Shown: one piece after another, positions 8,632-16,113 of the stretch
Numbering within the stretch: the first letter of the stretch is position 1
Layout of the letters: every line of letters starts with the position of its first letter
Origin: an uncultured Lachnoclostridium sp.
GTDB lineage: Bacteria; Bacillota; Clostridia; Lachnospirales; Lachnospiraceae
DNA: 34,901 bases
Direction: 5' to 3'
Assembly: GCA_947565985.1 (NCBI GenBank)
Contig: CANOID010000017.1
Span: forward strand, 1 to 34,901
The notes under the pieces: model-generated
Database searches by the model: none
Told to the model about the DNA's origin: nothing
The model's input: the letters and a program-made list of their open reading frames with translations, nothing else
Program-made: the position numbers and the translations under genes

Positions 8632-8659
8632 AAGTCAACATTGACTTAATATAAGTCAA
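8632..8659. promoter_or_regulatory. AAGTCAA/TTGACTT inverted repeat cluster
   Basis: AAGTCAA (8632-8638), TTGACTT (8641-8647) and AAGTCAA (8653-8659) form two overlapping dyads with 2-base and 5-base spacers. It looks like an operator or a stem-loop in a leader, 127 bases before the small ORF. Confidence 0.4.
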
Positions 8660-8785
8660 TATCATACCTAGTTTTATACAAGATAACAATATATTATAAA
8701 TGTGTAAGTAAGACAACTTACAGAAACTTTTTGTTAAGTAAGCGATTTTGTAGTTAAACATATATTTTTATTAGGAGGTAGAGAT

Positions 8786-8866
8786 ATGTTCCGTAAATTA
8801 TTTAAAGGACTTGTTAGTGCTCATTTGTATGAACTTAGCAGAATGAGTCGTGAGCTTTACCATTAA
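8786..8866 (+). CDS. 26-residue small protein
   Basis: A short ORF starts ATG 8786 and stops at TAA 8864-8866. It has a near-perfect Shine-Dalgarno site, AGGAGGT (8773-8779), six bases before the start. The peptide begins MFRKLFKGLV and ends RMSRELYH; it is basic, with an amphipathic-helix look, and has no signal peptide or transmembrane segment. I do not recognise a family. The strong ribosome binding site, the long leader and the terminator 38 bases downstream argue it is really expressed. It may be a regulatory peptide, a small membrane-associated protein or a leader peptide; none of these is established. Confidence 0.6.
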   Translation: MFRKLFKGLVSAHLYELSRMSRELYH

Positions 8867-8903
8867 GATATATTAAAATAAGATTTTTCCATCAATTAAT
8901 AAC

Positions 8904-8935
8904 AAACAGCACACAAAAATAATGTGTGCTGTTTT
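8904..8935 (+). terminator. bidirectional terminator between the small ORF and the symporter gene
   Basis: AAACAGCACAC (8904-8914) pairs with GTGTGCTGTTT (8924-8934), 11 bp with a 9-base loop. A U-tract lies on the plus strand and TTTGTT on the minus strand, so it can stop transcription from both sides. Confidence 0.8.
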
Positions 8936-8950
8936 AATGATATATAATTT

Positions 8951-10615
8951 TTATGCAGCGATTCCAAGTGGTGAGAAAAGTATATATATAAGAATCGCTA
9001 AGATCAACCCTATAATTGAAACTATATGTCTGTATTTCCAAGGAGTTAAATCAACTGCACCAACATCTTTTATTATGTATTCTTCTTCTGATGGACGATA
9101 TTTATTGAGTGCCCACATAATAATAAGTTCAAGAGGAAAGAGTACAGCCATTGCGTACAGATAGTGAATTGGGGTTTCTGTACTAGGATAATTTGGTTTA
9201 AGTAATAAAAACCCACCATAGCATACTACATGGAATATAGTAATAACTTTAGGTGTATACACAGGAGAACGCCTAAATAAAAATACACCTAAGATTGTAC
9301 ACAGTACAGGAAGTGATACAAATTGGCTCATAGAGTTAAGGAATGTTGTAATACCTTGAGCATTCATAACAAATGGTGCGATAATAATAGCAATACAGCC
9401 AGCTATTGTACCATATATTTTTCCAACTTTTACGCATTTTACGTCAGACGCAGATGGGTTTATTGAAGAGCGGTATAAATCAAGCGTAAACATTGTAGAT
9501 GCAGAATTTAATACTGAGTTAAATGATGATAAAATTGCACCAAACATGACAGCTGCGAAAAAGCCAAGTAATGGCTTAGGTATAATTGCTGAAATCAATG
9601 CAGGATATGCAAAATCAATTGCAGTGTCACCTGCTGCTGCAAGAGCATCTTGGATAGATGGTAAATAGTAAGCGATAATTCCAGGTATAACTAAATAAAG
9701 CGGTCCAAGGCATTTGAGAAAGCCGCAGAAGATTGCACCTTTCTGACCTTCTTTTAAAGATTTGGCCGCTAATGAACGCTGTACAAAAGACTGGTTTGTA
9801 CACCACCAATAAAGATTGTTGAAAAACATACAAGTGATAATCAGTGGCCATGGTACTTCTGGCTCTGCTGCATTCCAAGCATTTACTGCGTTCATTTTAG
9901 CAGGGTCTGCTTCTATTATGTAACGTATACCATCTATAATGCCACTTCCACCAGTCTCTGATGCCAGTACCCAAAAACCAATAAAAGGTACTAGAAGTCC
10001 ACCTATAATAAGTCCAACACCATTAATTGTATCAGATACGGCAACGGCTTTTAAACCGCCAAAAATCGCATAGCAGCCGCCTATAATACCAATAATGATA
10101 CAAAGTATAGTAACTGATTGAAATGGTGTTATGCCAATCATTCCAGAAATGTCAAAAATTTTTTCAAAAACAACTGCACCAGAATACAGGATAACTGGCA
10201 GGTTAAGAATAGAGTACATTATTACGATAACTAGTGAGAACATTGTTTTTGTTCCCTTGCCATAGCGTTCTTCCATTAGTGATGGAATTGTCATAGCACC
10301 CATTTTTAGATAGCGTGGCAGAAAATAGTAAGCAAGTGCAAGAAGTGTAAACATTGAGCCAACTTCCCATGCGATAGGTCCCATATTTGATTTCCAGCTT
10401 TGTCCATTAAGACCTACAAGTTGCTCAGCCGAAAGATTTGTTAAAAGCAGTGAACCTGCAATAACTATACCAGGTAGTCCACGTCCTGCAAGAAAGTACC
10501 CTTCAGCAGAGTCCAGTTGGTCACCTCGAGTTTTCCAGCTTGAGATAATTGCCACTCCTGCTGTAAATATTAAAAATGAAATAATAATCCATAAAATGGA
10601 GTTAAAAAATCCCAT
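8951..10615 (-). CDS. SGLT-type sodium:solute symporter, probable inositol transporter
   Basis: This 554-residue polytopic membrane protein belongs to the sodium/solute symporter family. It has about 14 hydrophobic segments, the GGLKAVAVSDTINGVGLI signature, and a WWCTNQSFVQRSLAAK segment very like the WYWCTNQ..VQRCL.AK of SGLT/SMIT sugar and myo-inositol carriers. The frame extends ten codons further upstream, but AGGAGG just before the ATG at 10615 fixes the start. It is the last gene of the minus-strand iolG-iolI-iolE-iolH operon, 30 bases after iolH, so it most likely imports an inositol with sodium. The substrate is inferred from context; a hexose cannot be ruled out. Confidence 0.88.
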   Translation of the reverse strand: MGFFNSILWIIISFLIFTAGVAIISSWKTRGDQLDSAEGYFLAGRGLPGIVIAGSLLLTNLSAEQLVGLNGQSWKSNMGPIAWEVGSMFTLLALAYYFLPRYLKMGAMTIPSLMEERYGKGTKTMFSLVIVIMYSILNLPVILYSGAVVFEKIFDISGMIGITPFQSVTILCIIIGIIGGCYAIFGGLKAVAVSDTINGVGLIIGGLLVPFIGFWVLASETGGSGIIDGIRYIIEADPAKMNAVNAWNAAEPEVPWPLIITCMFFNNLYWWCTNQSFVQRSLAAKSLKEGQKGAIFCGFLKCLGPLYLVIPGIIAYYLPSIQDALAAAGDTAIDFAYPALISAIIPKPLLGFFAAVMFGAILSSFNSVLNSASTMFTLDLYRSSINPSASDVKCVKVGKIYGTIAGCIAIIIAPFVMNAQGITTFLNSMSQFVSLPVLCTILGVFLFRRSPVYTPKVITIFHVVCYGGFLLLKPNYPSTETPIHYLYAMAVLFPLELIIMWALNKYRPSEEEYIIKDVGAVDLTPWKYRHIVSIIGLILAILIYILFSPLGIAA

Positions 10616-10645
10616 AAAACCCCTCCTTTCTCTAAAGTATTGCAA

Positions 10646-11551
10646 TTAGCATCCAAGCAATTCATGTTCAATAATTTCTTTTGCACGTGGTGCTTCTACA
10701 TTCATACGCTCTGGATATCCAAATATTGATACACATGCAATGGAATCACCACCAACTTTGAATTTTTTGTTAGCAAAATCCATTTCACGCAAAGTTTCAA
10801 AAATTCCTTTAAAGTCTACGTCTCCTTCACCCATTGGGTTATGCTGGTGAATTGACACATCTTCTCTGCCCATTGAGTTTAACCATGGAGGATTTAAGAT
10901 ATAACGGCAGTCTTTTGTCTGATTAAAGGTATCTGCGAATAGTACATGACTTAATTCATCTCCTGCATATTTAAGCATTGAACGTACATCTCCAACTCCT
11001 TTATCATAGAAGAATCCATGTGGTGCTGAATATACATATTTTAAGTTTTCAGAGCGGTAGCTTTTAACCATATCACAGGTTTCATTGTTTAATTCACAAA
11101 AATCCCATGGATGTGACTGGATTTCTACACGTATGCCCTCTTTTTCAAATAGTGGCAACAGCTCATCCATAGAGCGAAACCACATACCATTACATATTTC
11201 CTGCTGGTTAGGGTCTCCAGAAAGCTCTGTGTTAATAACCTGCACCCCCATATCTACAGCAATTTCTACAATTCTTTTCCAATTTGCTACAGCCATTTTC
11301 CTCTGTTCTTCTGTAGGACCAGACCAGCGATATACTACAATAAATGAAGATATCTCTACACCTGTTTCTTTAAGAGCTTTGCGGTACTCAGCTTCACATT
11401 CCTTGGAAAATAATGGGTGTTTATAAAATGGATTGATTCTTGGGTGTGGCGACTGCTCAATATATTTATATCCCCAGTCTGCCACTTGATGGACCATATC
11501 ATTTATACACATCTGCTTTGCCAATACGTCCACATCAAATGCTATTTTCAT
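10646..11551 (-). CDS. iolH: IolH-like TIM-barrel protein
   Basis: This 301-residue xylose-isomerase-like TIM barrel closely follows Bacillus subtilis IolH. Shared stretches recalled from that protein include KIAFDVDV, VADWGYKYIEQSPHP, EISSFIVVYRWSGP, DMGVQVINTELSG, IQSHPWDF and FKVGGDSI. Probable metal ligands include E113-region and H-rich positions of the barrel (the HPWDF and ADTFN segments). IolH is encoded in inositol operons, but its exact reaction is not well defined; an epimerase or isomerase acting on an inositol intermediate is the usual guess. GGGAGGA precedes the ATG. It lies between iolE (59 bases upstream) and the symporter. Confidence 0.9.
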   Translation of the reverse strand: MKIAFDVDVLAKQMCINDMVHQVADWGYKYIEQSPHPRINPFYKHPLFSKECEAEYRKALKETGVEISSFIVVYRWSGPTEEQRKMAVANWKRIVEIAVDMGVQVINTELSGDPNQQEICNGMWFRSMDELLPLFEKEGIRVEIQSHPWDFCELNNETCDMVKSYRSENLKYVYSAPHGFFYDKGVGDVRSMLKYAGDELSHVLFADTFNQTKDCRYILNPPWLNSMGREDVSIHQHNPMGEGDVDFKGIFETLREMDFANKKFKVGGDSIACVSIFGYPERMNVEAPRAKEIIEHELLGC

Positions 11552-11609
11552 ACGTTTATCCTCCCTCTTACTCTTATTTAAAAGTACAGTTTTATGTAAC
11601 TTGAGCTAT

Positions 11610-12506
11610 TTATAATCCAGTATGCTCTGCTATATATTTTCTTGCTTTACATGCATATTCAAAAGGGTTTGCCTTTGCAGGGTCTTGTTCAGCTTCTACA
11701 ACAATCCATCCTGCGTAGCCTGCTTCTTCAAGAATATTAAATATAGGTGCAAAGTCTACATCTCCATCGCCAGGAACTGTAAATGTGCCTGCACGCACTC
11801 CTTTTAAGAAGCTCCATTTTTCTTTTCTGGATTGTTCCACAACGTCCTTTCGTAAATCTTTTAAATGTACATGACGTACACGGTTTACGTATTTGCGTAG
11901 CACTTTTTCTGGGTCAATTCCAGCAAATGACAGATGTCCGCTGTCAAATAATAAAAATACAAGTTCTTGATCTACTGATTCCATAAATCTGTCTATCTCC
12001 GCTTCTGTCTGAATTACAGTCCCCATATGGTGATGGAAAGTGAGTACCATTCCCTTGTCCTTTGCAATTTTACCAAGTTTATTTAATCCAATTATGAGTT
12101 TTTCCCATTCTTCGTCATTCATAACATATTTGCCTTCCTGTATTGGATGGTCTAACATGCCCTGTATGCTATAACTTTGTTCAGATACTCCTATGCACTT
12201 TGAACCCACTTTAGTAAGGAAGTCACACTGTGCAATAAATGCCTTTTCGGTCTCCTCGTAAGGTTTACTAATTAAAAATGATGAAAACCACTGGTTGCAT
12301 ATTGTAAGTCCCCTTAGATCAAGAGCTTTTTTTAATATGGTAGGGTCTGTTGGATAATGGCTTCCGACCTCAGAACCTTTAAAACCTGCAAGTGCCATCT
12401 CACTTACAGTCTGCTCAAATGTATTTTCTTTACCTAAATCTGGCATATCATCATTTGTCCATCCAATTGGAGCAATTCCAAGTGATACTTTATTTTTATC
12501 TAACAT
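11610..12506 (-). CDS. iolE: inosose dehydratase, first copy
   Basis: IolE dehydrates 2-keto-myo-inositol (scyllo-inosose) to 3D-(3,5/4)-trihydroxycyclohexane-1,2-dione. The 298-residue TIM barrel matches family length. It carries the IolE landmarks GIAPIGWTNDDMPDLGKENT near the N-terminus, GSEVG, WFSSFLI, VSEQSYSIQG, FHHHMGT, LFDSGH, HVHLKD, FTVPGDGDVDF and VVEAEQDPAKANP. The HHH, DSGH and E residues of these motifs are the expected metal and substrate contacts. AAAGGAG precedes the start. A 10-bp hairpin separates it from iolI upstream. A clear paralogue is at 21785. Confidence 0.95.
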   Translation of the reverse strand: MLDKNKVSLGIAPIGWTNDDMPDLGKENTFEQTVSEMALAGFKGSEVGSHYPTDPTILKKALDLRGLTICNQWFSSFLISKPYEETEKAFIAQCDFLTKVGSKCIGVSEQSYSIQGMLDHPIQEGKYVMNDEEWEKLIIGLNKLGKIAKDKGMVLTFHHHMGTVIQTEAEIDRFMESVDQELVFLLFDSGHLSFAGIDPEKVLRKYVNRVRHVHLKDLRKDVVEQSRKEKWSFLKGVRAGTFTVPGDGDVDFAPIFNILEEAGYAGWIVVEAEQDPAKANPFEYACKARKYIAEHTGL

Positions 12507-12530
12507 TTTTCTACTCCTTTTTTTAATTAA

Positions 12531-12560
12531 GACTGGAAAGCAGGTATCTACTTTCCAGTC
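12531..12560 (-). repeat. intercistronic hairpin between iolI and iolE
   Basis: GACTGGAAAG (12531-12540) pairs perfectly with CTTTCCAGTC (12551-12560) over a 10-base loop. There is no U-tract after it on the minus strand, so it is more likely an mRNA stability or processing element than a terminator. Confidence 0.6.
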
Positions 12561-12588
12561 AGTCTATATTAAAAACATTTTGTCTGAT

Positions 12589-13422
12589 TTAGGCAAAATA
12601 TTTTTTTACAAATGCTTCTGTTACTTCTGCAGCCTTTTTAACATTTTCATCATGTGACATTGCATAGTATTCTGGACGAAATTCTTCAATTGTACATACG
12701 CCATCAAAACCGATTTCTTTTAAAGCACCTGCAATCGCCTTATGGTCAACTACACCTTCTTCTGGCCAGAGTCTCTTGTCATCACCACATGAACCAAGTG
12801 GAAGGTCTTCGCAGTCATTTAAATGATAAGCAAATATTTTTTTACCATCCGCATTACGCAAATCTTCTATTTTAGAACACATCTCATGAAAATGGAATGT
12901 ATCTACTGTAATTCCGACATTGTCTCTATCTACTGCTTTTACGACATCATAAGCTGTGCCAAATTGGTTTATTGAGCAGTTTGGGGCTCCACAGAATTCC
13001 AAAGAAATTTTTATATCAGAACCAACTTTGTCTGACAAATATTTAAGCCTTTCTACAGCTTCTTCTTTGATTTCTGTAACACTTTTATCTTTTACATCAA
13101 ACTGTGGAACTGTAATTAGCATTTTCATGCCGATTGCCTTGCACACTTTAATAATAAAGTCTGTTTCTTCATCAATTTCTTTTACACCAGCAGCGTCTCT
13201 CTGATTGAAGTAAATCAGTGTATTATAAGCCCATGGCTTAAGGTGGTGGTTTTTAAACCAAGTGGACAGTTCTTCAAGTGTGTGTTCTTTTAAATAATCT
13301 TTAATACAGTCAAATCTGATTTCAATATAATCAAATCCGTATTTTTCACATGCTTCCAAATCAGCCATTAATGACTGTCCTTTACATTCCAGTGCTGTTG
13401 CTTCATTAAATCCAATTTTCAT
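12589..13422 (-). CDS. iolI: inosose isomerase (2-keto-myo-inositol isomerase)
   Basis: IolI interconverts 2-keto-myo-inositol and 1-keto-D-chiro-inositol, letting D-chiro-inositol enter the pathway. The protein is a TIM barrel of 277 residues from the preferred start. It shares the IolI pattern: KIGFNEAT at the N-terminus, CEKYGFDYIEIR, HHLKPWAYNTL, SLEFCGAPNCSIN, DRDNVGITVDTFHFHEM, ADGKKIFAYHLND, and EEFRPEYY near the end. E and H residues in the SLEF, DTFHFH and EEFRPEYY motifs are the expected metal ligands. The frame allows a start two codons earlier (13428), but 13422 gives better spacing to AAAGGA and matches the Bacillus start. Confidence 0.93.
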   Translation of the reverse strand: MKIGFNEATALECKGQSLMADLEACEKYGFDYIEIRFDCIKDYLKEHTLEELSTWFKNHHLKPWAYNTLIYFNQRDAAGVKEIDEETDFIIKVCKAIGMKMLITVPQFDVKDKSVTEIKEEAVERLKYLSDKVGSDIKISLEFCGAPNCSINQFGTAYDVVKAVDRDNVGITVDTFHFHEMCSKIEDLRNADGKKIFAYHLNDCEDLPLGSCGDDKRLWPEEGVVDHKAIAGALKEIGFDGVCTIEEFRPEYYAMSHDENVKKAAEVTEAFVKKYFA

Positions 13423-13469
13423 AATCATTAATCCTTTCTGGTTAGTGCATAACCATTAATATATATTAT

Positions 13470-13610
13470 AAAGCAGCTTGCTAAAGCGTCGTGCTGTATT
13501 AGTAGGTAAGTGTGTACGCACACGCAAATGTTAAAAAAATATGGCTGTTGGAGATTGCTTTTAGTTTTTACTACTTCCTGCCGGTTTTGTAGTTGTTTGC
13601 AAGCTGCTTT
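13470..13610. repeat. 12-bp inverted repeat flanking the iolG-iolI intergenic segment
   Basis: AAAGCAGCTTGC (13470-13481) and GCAAGCTGCTTT (13599-13610) are perfect inverted copies with a 117-base interval. The interval also has the dyad GTGTGTACGCACAC (13510-13523). In the iolG-iolI transcript these could form a closed structure between the two genes. Confidence 0.65.
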
Positions 13611-13618
13611 ACAAGCTA

Positions 13619-14623
13619 TTATTTGTAAAATTCTGGTTTTTCTTTTGTTACTACTTTTTCAATATTGCCAGTTTCTTGTGCCTTTACAAGTGCATCTGCT
13701 GTAACTGCTGCAAGATATCCGTCCCAAGCTGTTGGTCCTTCAATTACACCTTTTTCTGCACAGTCTACCCAATTCTGGATTTCAGCATCATATGCATCCT
13801 TGAATAATACAAAACAATCTGTTGTAATTTCCGTAGAAAGTGTTGCGTTCTTGCGGATAGATGGAGCCATTGGTGTACCCATTTTAAGAGCACCATCTTC
13901 GCATACTACTTCACAATTGATGTCATATCCAAACTTACAATTTACAAAACACTCTACATCAATACAGATACCACTTTTTGTACGCATAAGCATAATCTGT
14001 GGGTCTTTTAACTCGGAGTGCGAATATTTTGTAACCTTTGGCATAATTACCTGTACACTTTCATAGTCATCATTTACCAGCCAATGGCAAAGATCAATTT
14101 CATGTATAACTGTGTCATGTACCGCCATTGGTGTATTGTAGTTTGTTCCTACTTCTGGATTTCTGTGTGTGCAGTGTACGATTAATGGCTCACCATATTC
14201 TCCTGTAGCGATTGCATCCTTAATCTGGTTATACCCTTTGTGGTAACGGCGCATAAAGCCTAACTGTATCAGATGTTTGCCAGATGCTGCTTCTGCATCC
14301 ATAACTTTCTTACAATCATCAGCTGTTGTACAAAGTGGCTTTTCACAAAAGATGCGTTTGCCTGCTTTAATTGCTTCTAAAAGGTCATTACAGTGTGCAA
14401 ATCCTGGTGAAACAACCAGTACTGCATCAACTTCTGAGTCACGTATCAGTTCTTTTCCATCTGTATAAACTTTAGCACCACCTGCAATTGCTGCTGCCTG
14501 TTTAGCACCTTCTTCGTATACATCAGAAACTGCTACTACTTTTGCTCCTTGGATTCTTTCTGTAATTCTCTGGATATGGTCTCTGCCCATACCACCGCAT
14601 CCGATTACTCCTACTCTTAACAT
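13619..14623 (-). CDS. iolG: myo-inositol 2-dehydrogenase
   Basis: IolG oxidises myo-inositol to 2-keto-myo-inositol with NAD, the first catabolic step. The 334-residue Gfo/Idh/MocA protein has the Rossmann motif GVIGCGGMGRDH (5-16), EKPLCTT (the lysine is the conserved active-site residue), QLGFMRRY, CTHRNPEVG, VHDTVIHEIDLCHWLVNDDYES split over the catalytic region with the conserved D and H, and GPTAWDGYLAAV near the C-terminus. All of these match Bacillus subtilis IolG closely. AAAGGCGG precedes ATG. It is the first gene of the minus-strand operon and has a palindrome-overlapped promoter. A second inositol dehydrogenase of another subtype is at 22717. Confidence 0.95.
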   Translation of the reverse strand: MLRVGVIGCGGMGRDHIQRITERIQGAKVVAVSDVYEEGAKQAAAIAGGAKVYTDGKELIRDSEVDAVLVVSPGFAHCNDLLEAIKAGKRIFCEKPLCTTADDCKKVMDAEAASGKHLIQLGFMRRYHKGYNQIKDAIATGEYGEPLIVHCTHRNPEVGTNYNTPMAVHDTVIHEIDLCHWLVNDDYESVQVIMPKVTKYSHSELKDPQIMLMRTKSGICIDVECFVNCKFGYDINCEVVCEDGALKMGTPMAPSIRKNATLSTEITTDCFVLFKDAYDAEIQNWVDCAEKGVIEGPTAWDGYLAAVTADALVKAQETGNIEKVVTKEKPEFYK

Positions 14624-14679
14624 TTTTTCTACCGCCTTTCATGTGTGTTTAAGTTGTATTCTTGTTACTTGATATAGTT

Positions 14680-14708
14680 ATAATAACATTGCGTTCACGT
14701 GAACGCAA
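14680..14708 (-). promoter_or_regulatory. candidate iolG promoter overlapped by a perfect palindrome
   Basis: On the minus strand, TTGCGT (14708-14703) and TATTAT (14685-14680) are spaced by 17 bases, 57 bases before iolG. Nearly the whole promoter lies in the palindrome at 14682-14715, the geometry of a repressor operator. Confidence 0.55.
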
Positions 14709-14715
14709 TGTTATT
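14682..14715. promoter_or_regulatory. perfect 34-bp palindrome, candidate LacI-family operator
   Basis: The half-site AATAACATTGCGTTCAC is followed directly by its exact reverse complement, with a central CG step as in LacI-family operators. It lies between the iolG start and the end of the adjacent lacI-type gene. It could also fold as a hairpin in RNA from either strand. Confidence 0.65.
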
Positions 14716-14759
14716 TTTGCACAAATTTACAATAATATATTTATGCACTTTGACTATAC

Positions 14760-14788
14760 ATTATATAAATAACAAAAAAAATGTGCAA
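14760..14788 (-). promoter_or_regulatory. second candidate promoter for the iolG operon
   Basis: On the minus strand, TTGCAC (14788-14783) and TATAAT (14765-14760) are spaced by exactly 17 bases. This is the better consensus match of the two candidates. The palindrome would then sit about 40-70 bases into the transcript as a roadblock operator or leader hairpin. The -35 overlaps the downstream arm of the lacI terminator. Confidence 0.6.
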
Positions 14789-14816
14789 TATACAATATTT
14801 TTTTGCATATTGCACA
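14774..14816 (-). terminator. terminator of the minus-strand LacI regulator
   Basis: On the minus strand TGTGCAATAT pairs with ATATTGCACA (plus-strand positions 14807-14816 and 14782-14791) and is followed by eight Ts. It starts 10 bases after the regulator's stop codon. Confidence 0.75.
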
Positions 14817-14825
14817 ATCTTAGAT

Positions 14826-15854
14826 TTATACAAGATTATATTTGGTTTTAATGACAATTTCCGTGTAAATAAATTCTTTTTCTGGTTCTTTACTATCAAA
14901 TAATTTATCAAACAACAACATAACAGGTTGATATCCTTGCTCATAACTGTCCTGTCCTATTAAAAAGTTGATTTTTCCTTCTTCAAGATAGCGTATGTTT
15001 TGTTCAGTAAGGTCATTTGAAATTACCTTGATTTTATTTAACATTCCTTGTTCTTCTAAAGCATTGCATACTCCATGTACACCTGATGCAGTAATATAAA
15101 TGCCTGCAAGGTCATTGTATTCACTTATCATACCTTTTGTTATTTTTTCTGCCATTTGGTCATCATCAAAAGCATACTGGATATCTAATATCTTTATATC
15201 ATTTCTAAGGTTTTTTAATTCTCTTGTGAATCCTTTTGTGCGGTTTCTGTGTCCATATATTGTAGGATATCCTGATATAACAAGAACTTTTCCTGATTCT
15301 GGGAGAATTTCTGCCATAAGCCCTGCTGCTACTTTGCCACTTCGAAAAGTGTCTTGTCCCACGAAACAAAGTCTTTTTGATTCTTCGATATCAGAATTAA
15401 ATGTAACAACCGGAATATCTTCTTCTGCAAACTTATCAATCATATTTTTCATATATTCATCATCTACAGGAACAATTGCAAGTCCATTGCACCCTTCTTC
15501 TTTTAAATTTTGCATTTCTTCTATGGCTTTTGTAGCATCCATATCATTAATTGTCTTGATAAGAACTCTTGCACCAAGGCTTTCTACTTCAGCTTTAGCT
15601 TCTATAACTCCGTTCAAAACACCTTCCATAAAAGGAGTTTTTGCTGCTTGGATAAGCACGCCAATTGTGACAGGCATTTTTGACATTGCCAAAGCTCTGC
15701 CAGCTCGGTTAGGTTGGTAGCCCATCTTGTTTGCAAGTTTACGGATATTATCTGCAACTTCTGGATTGATTCTTCCTCTGTTATTTAATGCCCTGTCGAC
15801 GGTTCCTCTCGAAACCCCAGCTACCTCAGCTATTTGCTGTAATGTTACAGCCAT
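14826..15854 (-). CDS. LacI-family transcriptional regulator, first copy
   Basis: This 342-residue protein has a LacI helix-turn-helix at residues 2-25 (TLQQIAEVAGVSRGTVDRAL) and a hinge with NRAGRALAMSK. A periplasmic-binding-protein-like sugar domain of the ribose-binding type follows to the C-terminus. The recognition helix reads SRGTVDRALN rather than the common S..TVSRVLN, a variant that it shares with the divergent paralogue at 16114. Its position beside iolG and the palindrome suggests it represses the iolG operon and is released by an inositol or keto-inositol. GGAGGG precedes the start. The ligand is inferred from context only. Confidence 0.88.
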   Translation of the reverse strand: MAVTLQQIAEVAGVSRGTVDRALNNRGRINPEVADNIRKLANKMGYQPNRAGRALAMSKMPVTIGVLIQAAKTPFMEGVLNGVIEAKAEVESLGARVLIKTINDMDATKAIEEMQNLKEEGCNGLAIVPVDDEYMKNMIDKFAEEDIPVVTFNSDIEESKRLCFVGQDTFRSGKVAAGLMAEILPESGKVLVISGYPTIYGHRNRTKGFTRELKNLRNDIKILDIQYAFDDDQMAEKITKGMISEYNDLAGIYITASGVHGVCNALEEQGMLNKIKVISNDLTEQNIRYLEEGKINFLIGQDSYEQGYQPVMLLFDKLFDSKEPEKEFIYTEIVIKTKYNLV

Positions 15855-15922
15855 GAAATATCCCTCCTTTTAGCCAATGTATATGTATTTTGTATAGTTA
15901 ATTTGTATTAGATAAAGTTTAT

Positions 15923-15940
15923 AATACATAACAATACATA
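15923..15940. repeat. 10-bp-phased AATACATA direct repeat upstream of the minus-strand lacI
   Basis: AATACATA occurs at 15923-15930 and 15933-15940, one helical turn apart, within a segment rich in TGTAT/ATACA words between the two divergent regulators. It may be a protein binding site, or simply low-complexity AT-rich DNA. Confidence 0.3.
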
Positions 15941-16023
15941 GTTTACCATATCTAAATTCTTATTAGAAGTATGAATTTTACATAAAATTTAATATTATTA
16001 TTAGAGAAATATCTATATAGTGA

Positions 16024-16050
16024 AAAGCACGCATAGTACTTGCGTGTTTT
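16024..16050. promoter_or_regulatory. inverted repeat before the plus-strand lacI
   Basis: CACGCA (16028-16033) pairs with TGCGTG (16041-16046) over a 7-base loop, extended by AAAG/TTTT with one G-T pair. TTGCGT (16040-16045) could be a -35 with TACCAT 17 bases on. The left arm contains GCACGCAT, the inverse of the ATGCGTGC word in the two twin promoters. It could be an operator for autoregulation; a terminator is less likely because no gene ends just upstream. Confidence 0.5.
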
Positions 16051-16113
16051 ATGAAATTATGATACCATATTCTTAAAACATCACGTGTGAAAATGGTGAT
16101 AAGGAGATAGATT

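Larger units (their letters stand above)
8161..8785. other. 625-base AT-rich region without an evident gene before the small ORF
   Basis: No ORF with a ribosome binding site is seen here. It holds an extended -10 sequence (TGGTATAAT, 8479-8487) and a set of AAGTCAA inverted repeats at 8632-8659. No riboswitch, tRNA or other known RNA class was recognised. If the extended -10 is used, a transcript of about 440 bases would run from here through the small ORF to the terminator at 8904-8934. Confidence 0.5.

Noticed and set aside
13665-14066. 133-codon open frame on the plus strand
   Set aside because: It is a shadow of iolG on the opposite strand, without a start site or family resemblance.
15100-15720. 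Long open frame (206 codons) on the plus strand
   Set aside because: It lies antisense inside the minus-strand LacI gene, whose HTH and sugar-binding domain are unmistakable. It has no ribosome binding site and no recognisable protein pattern.
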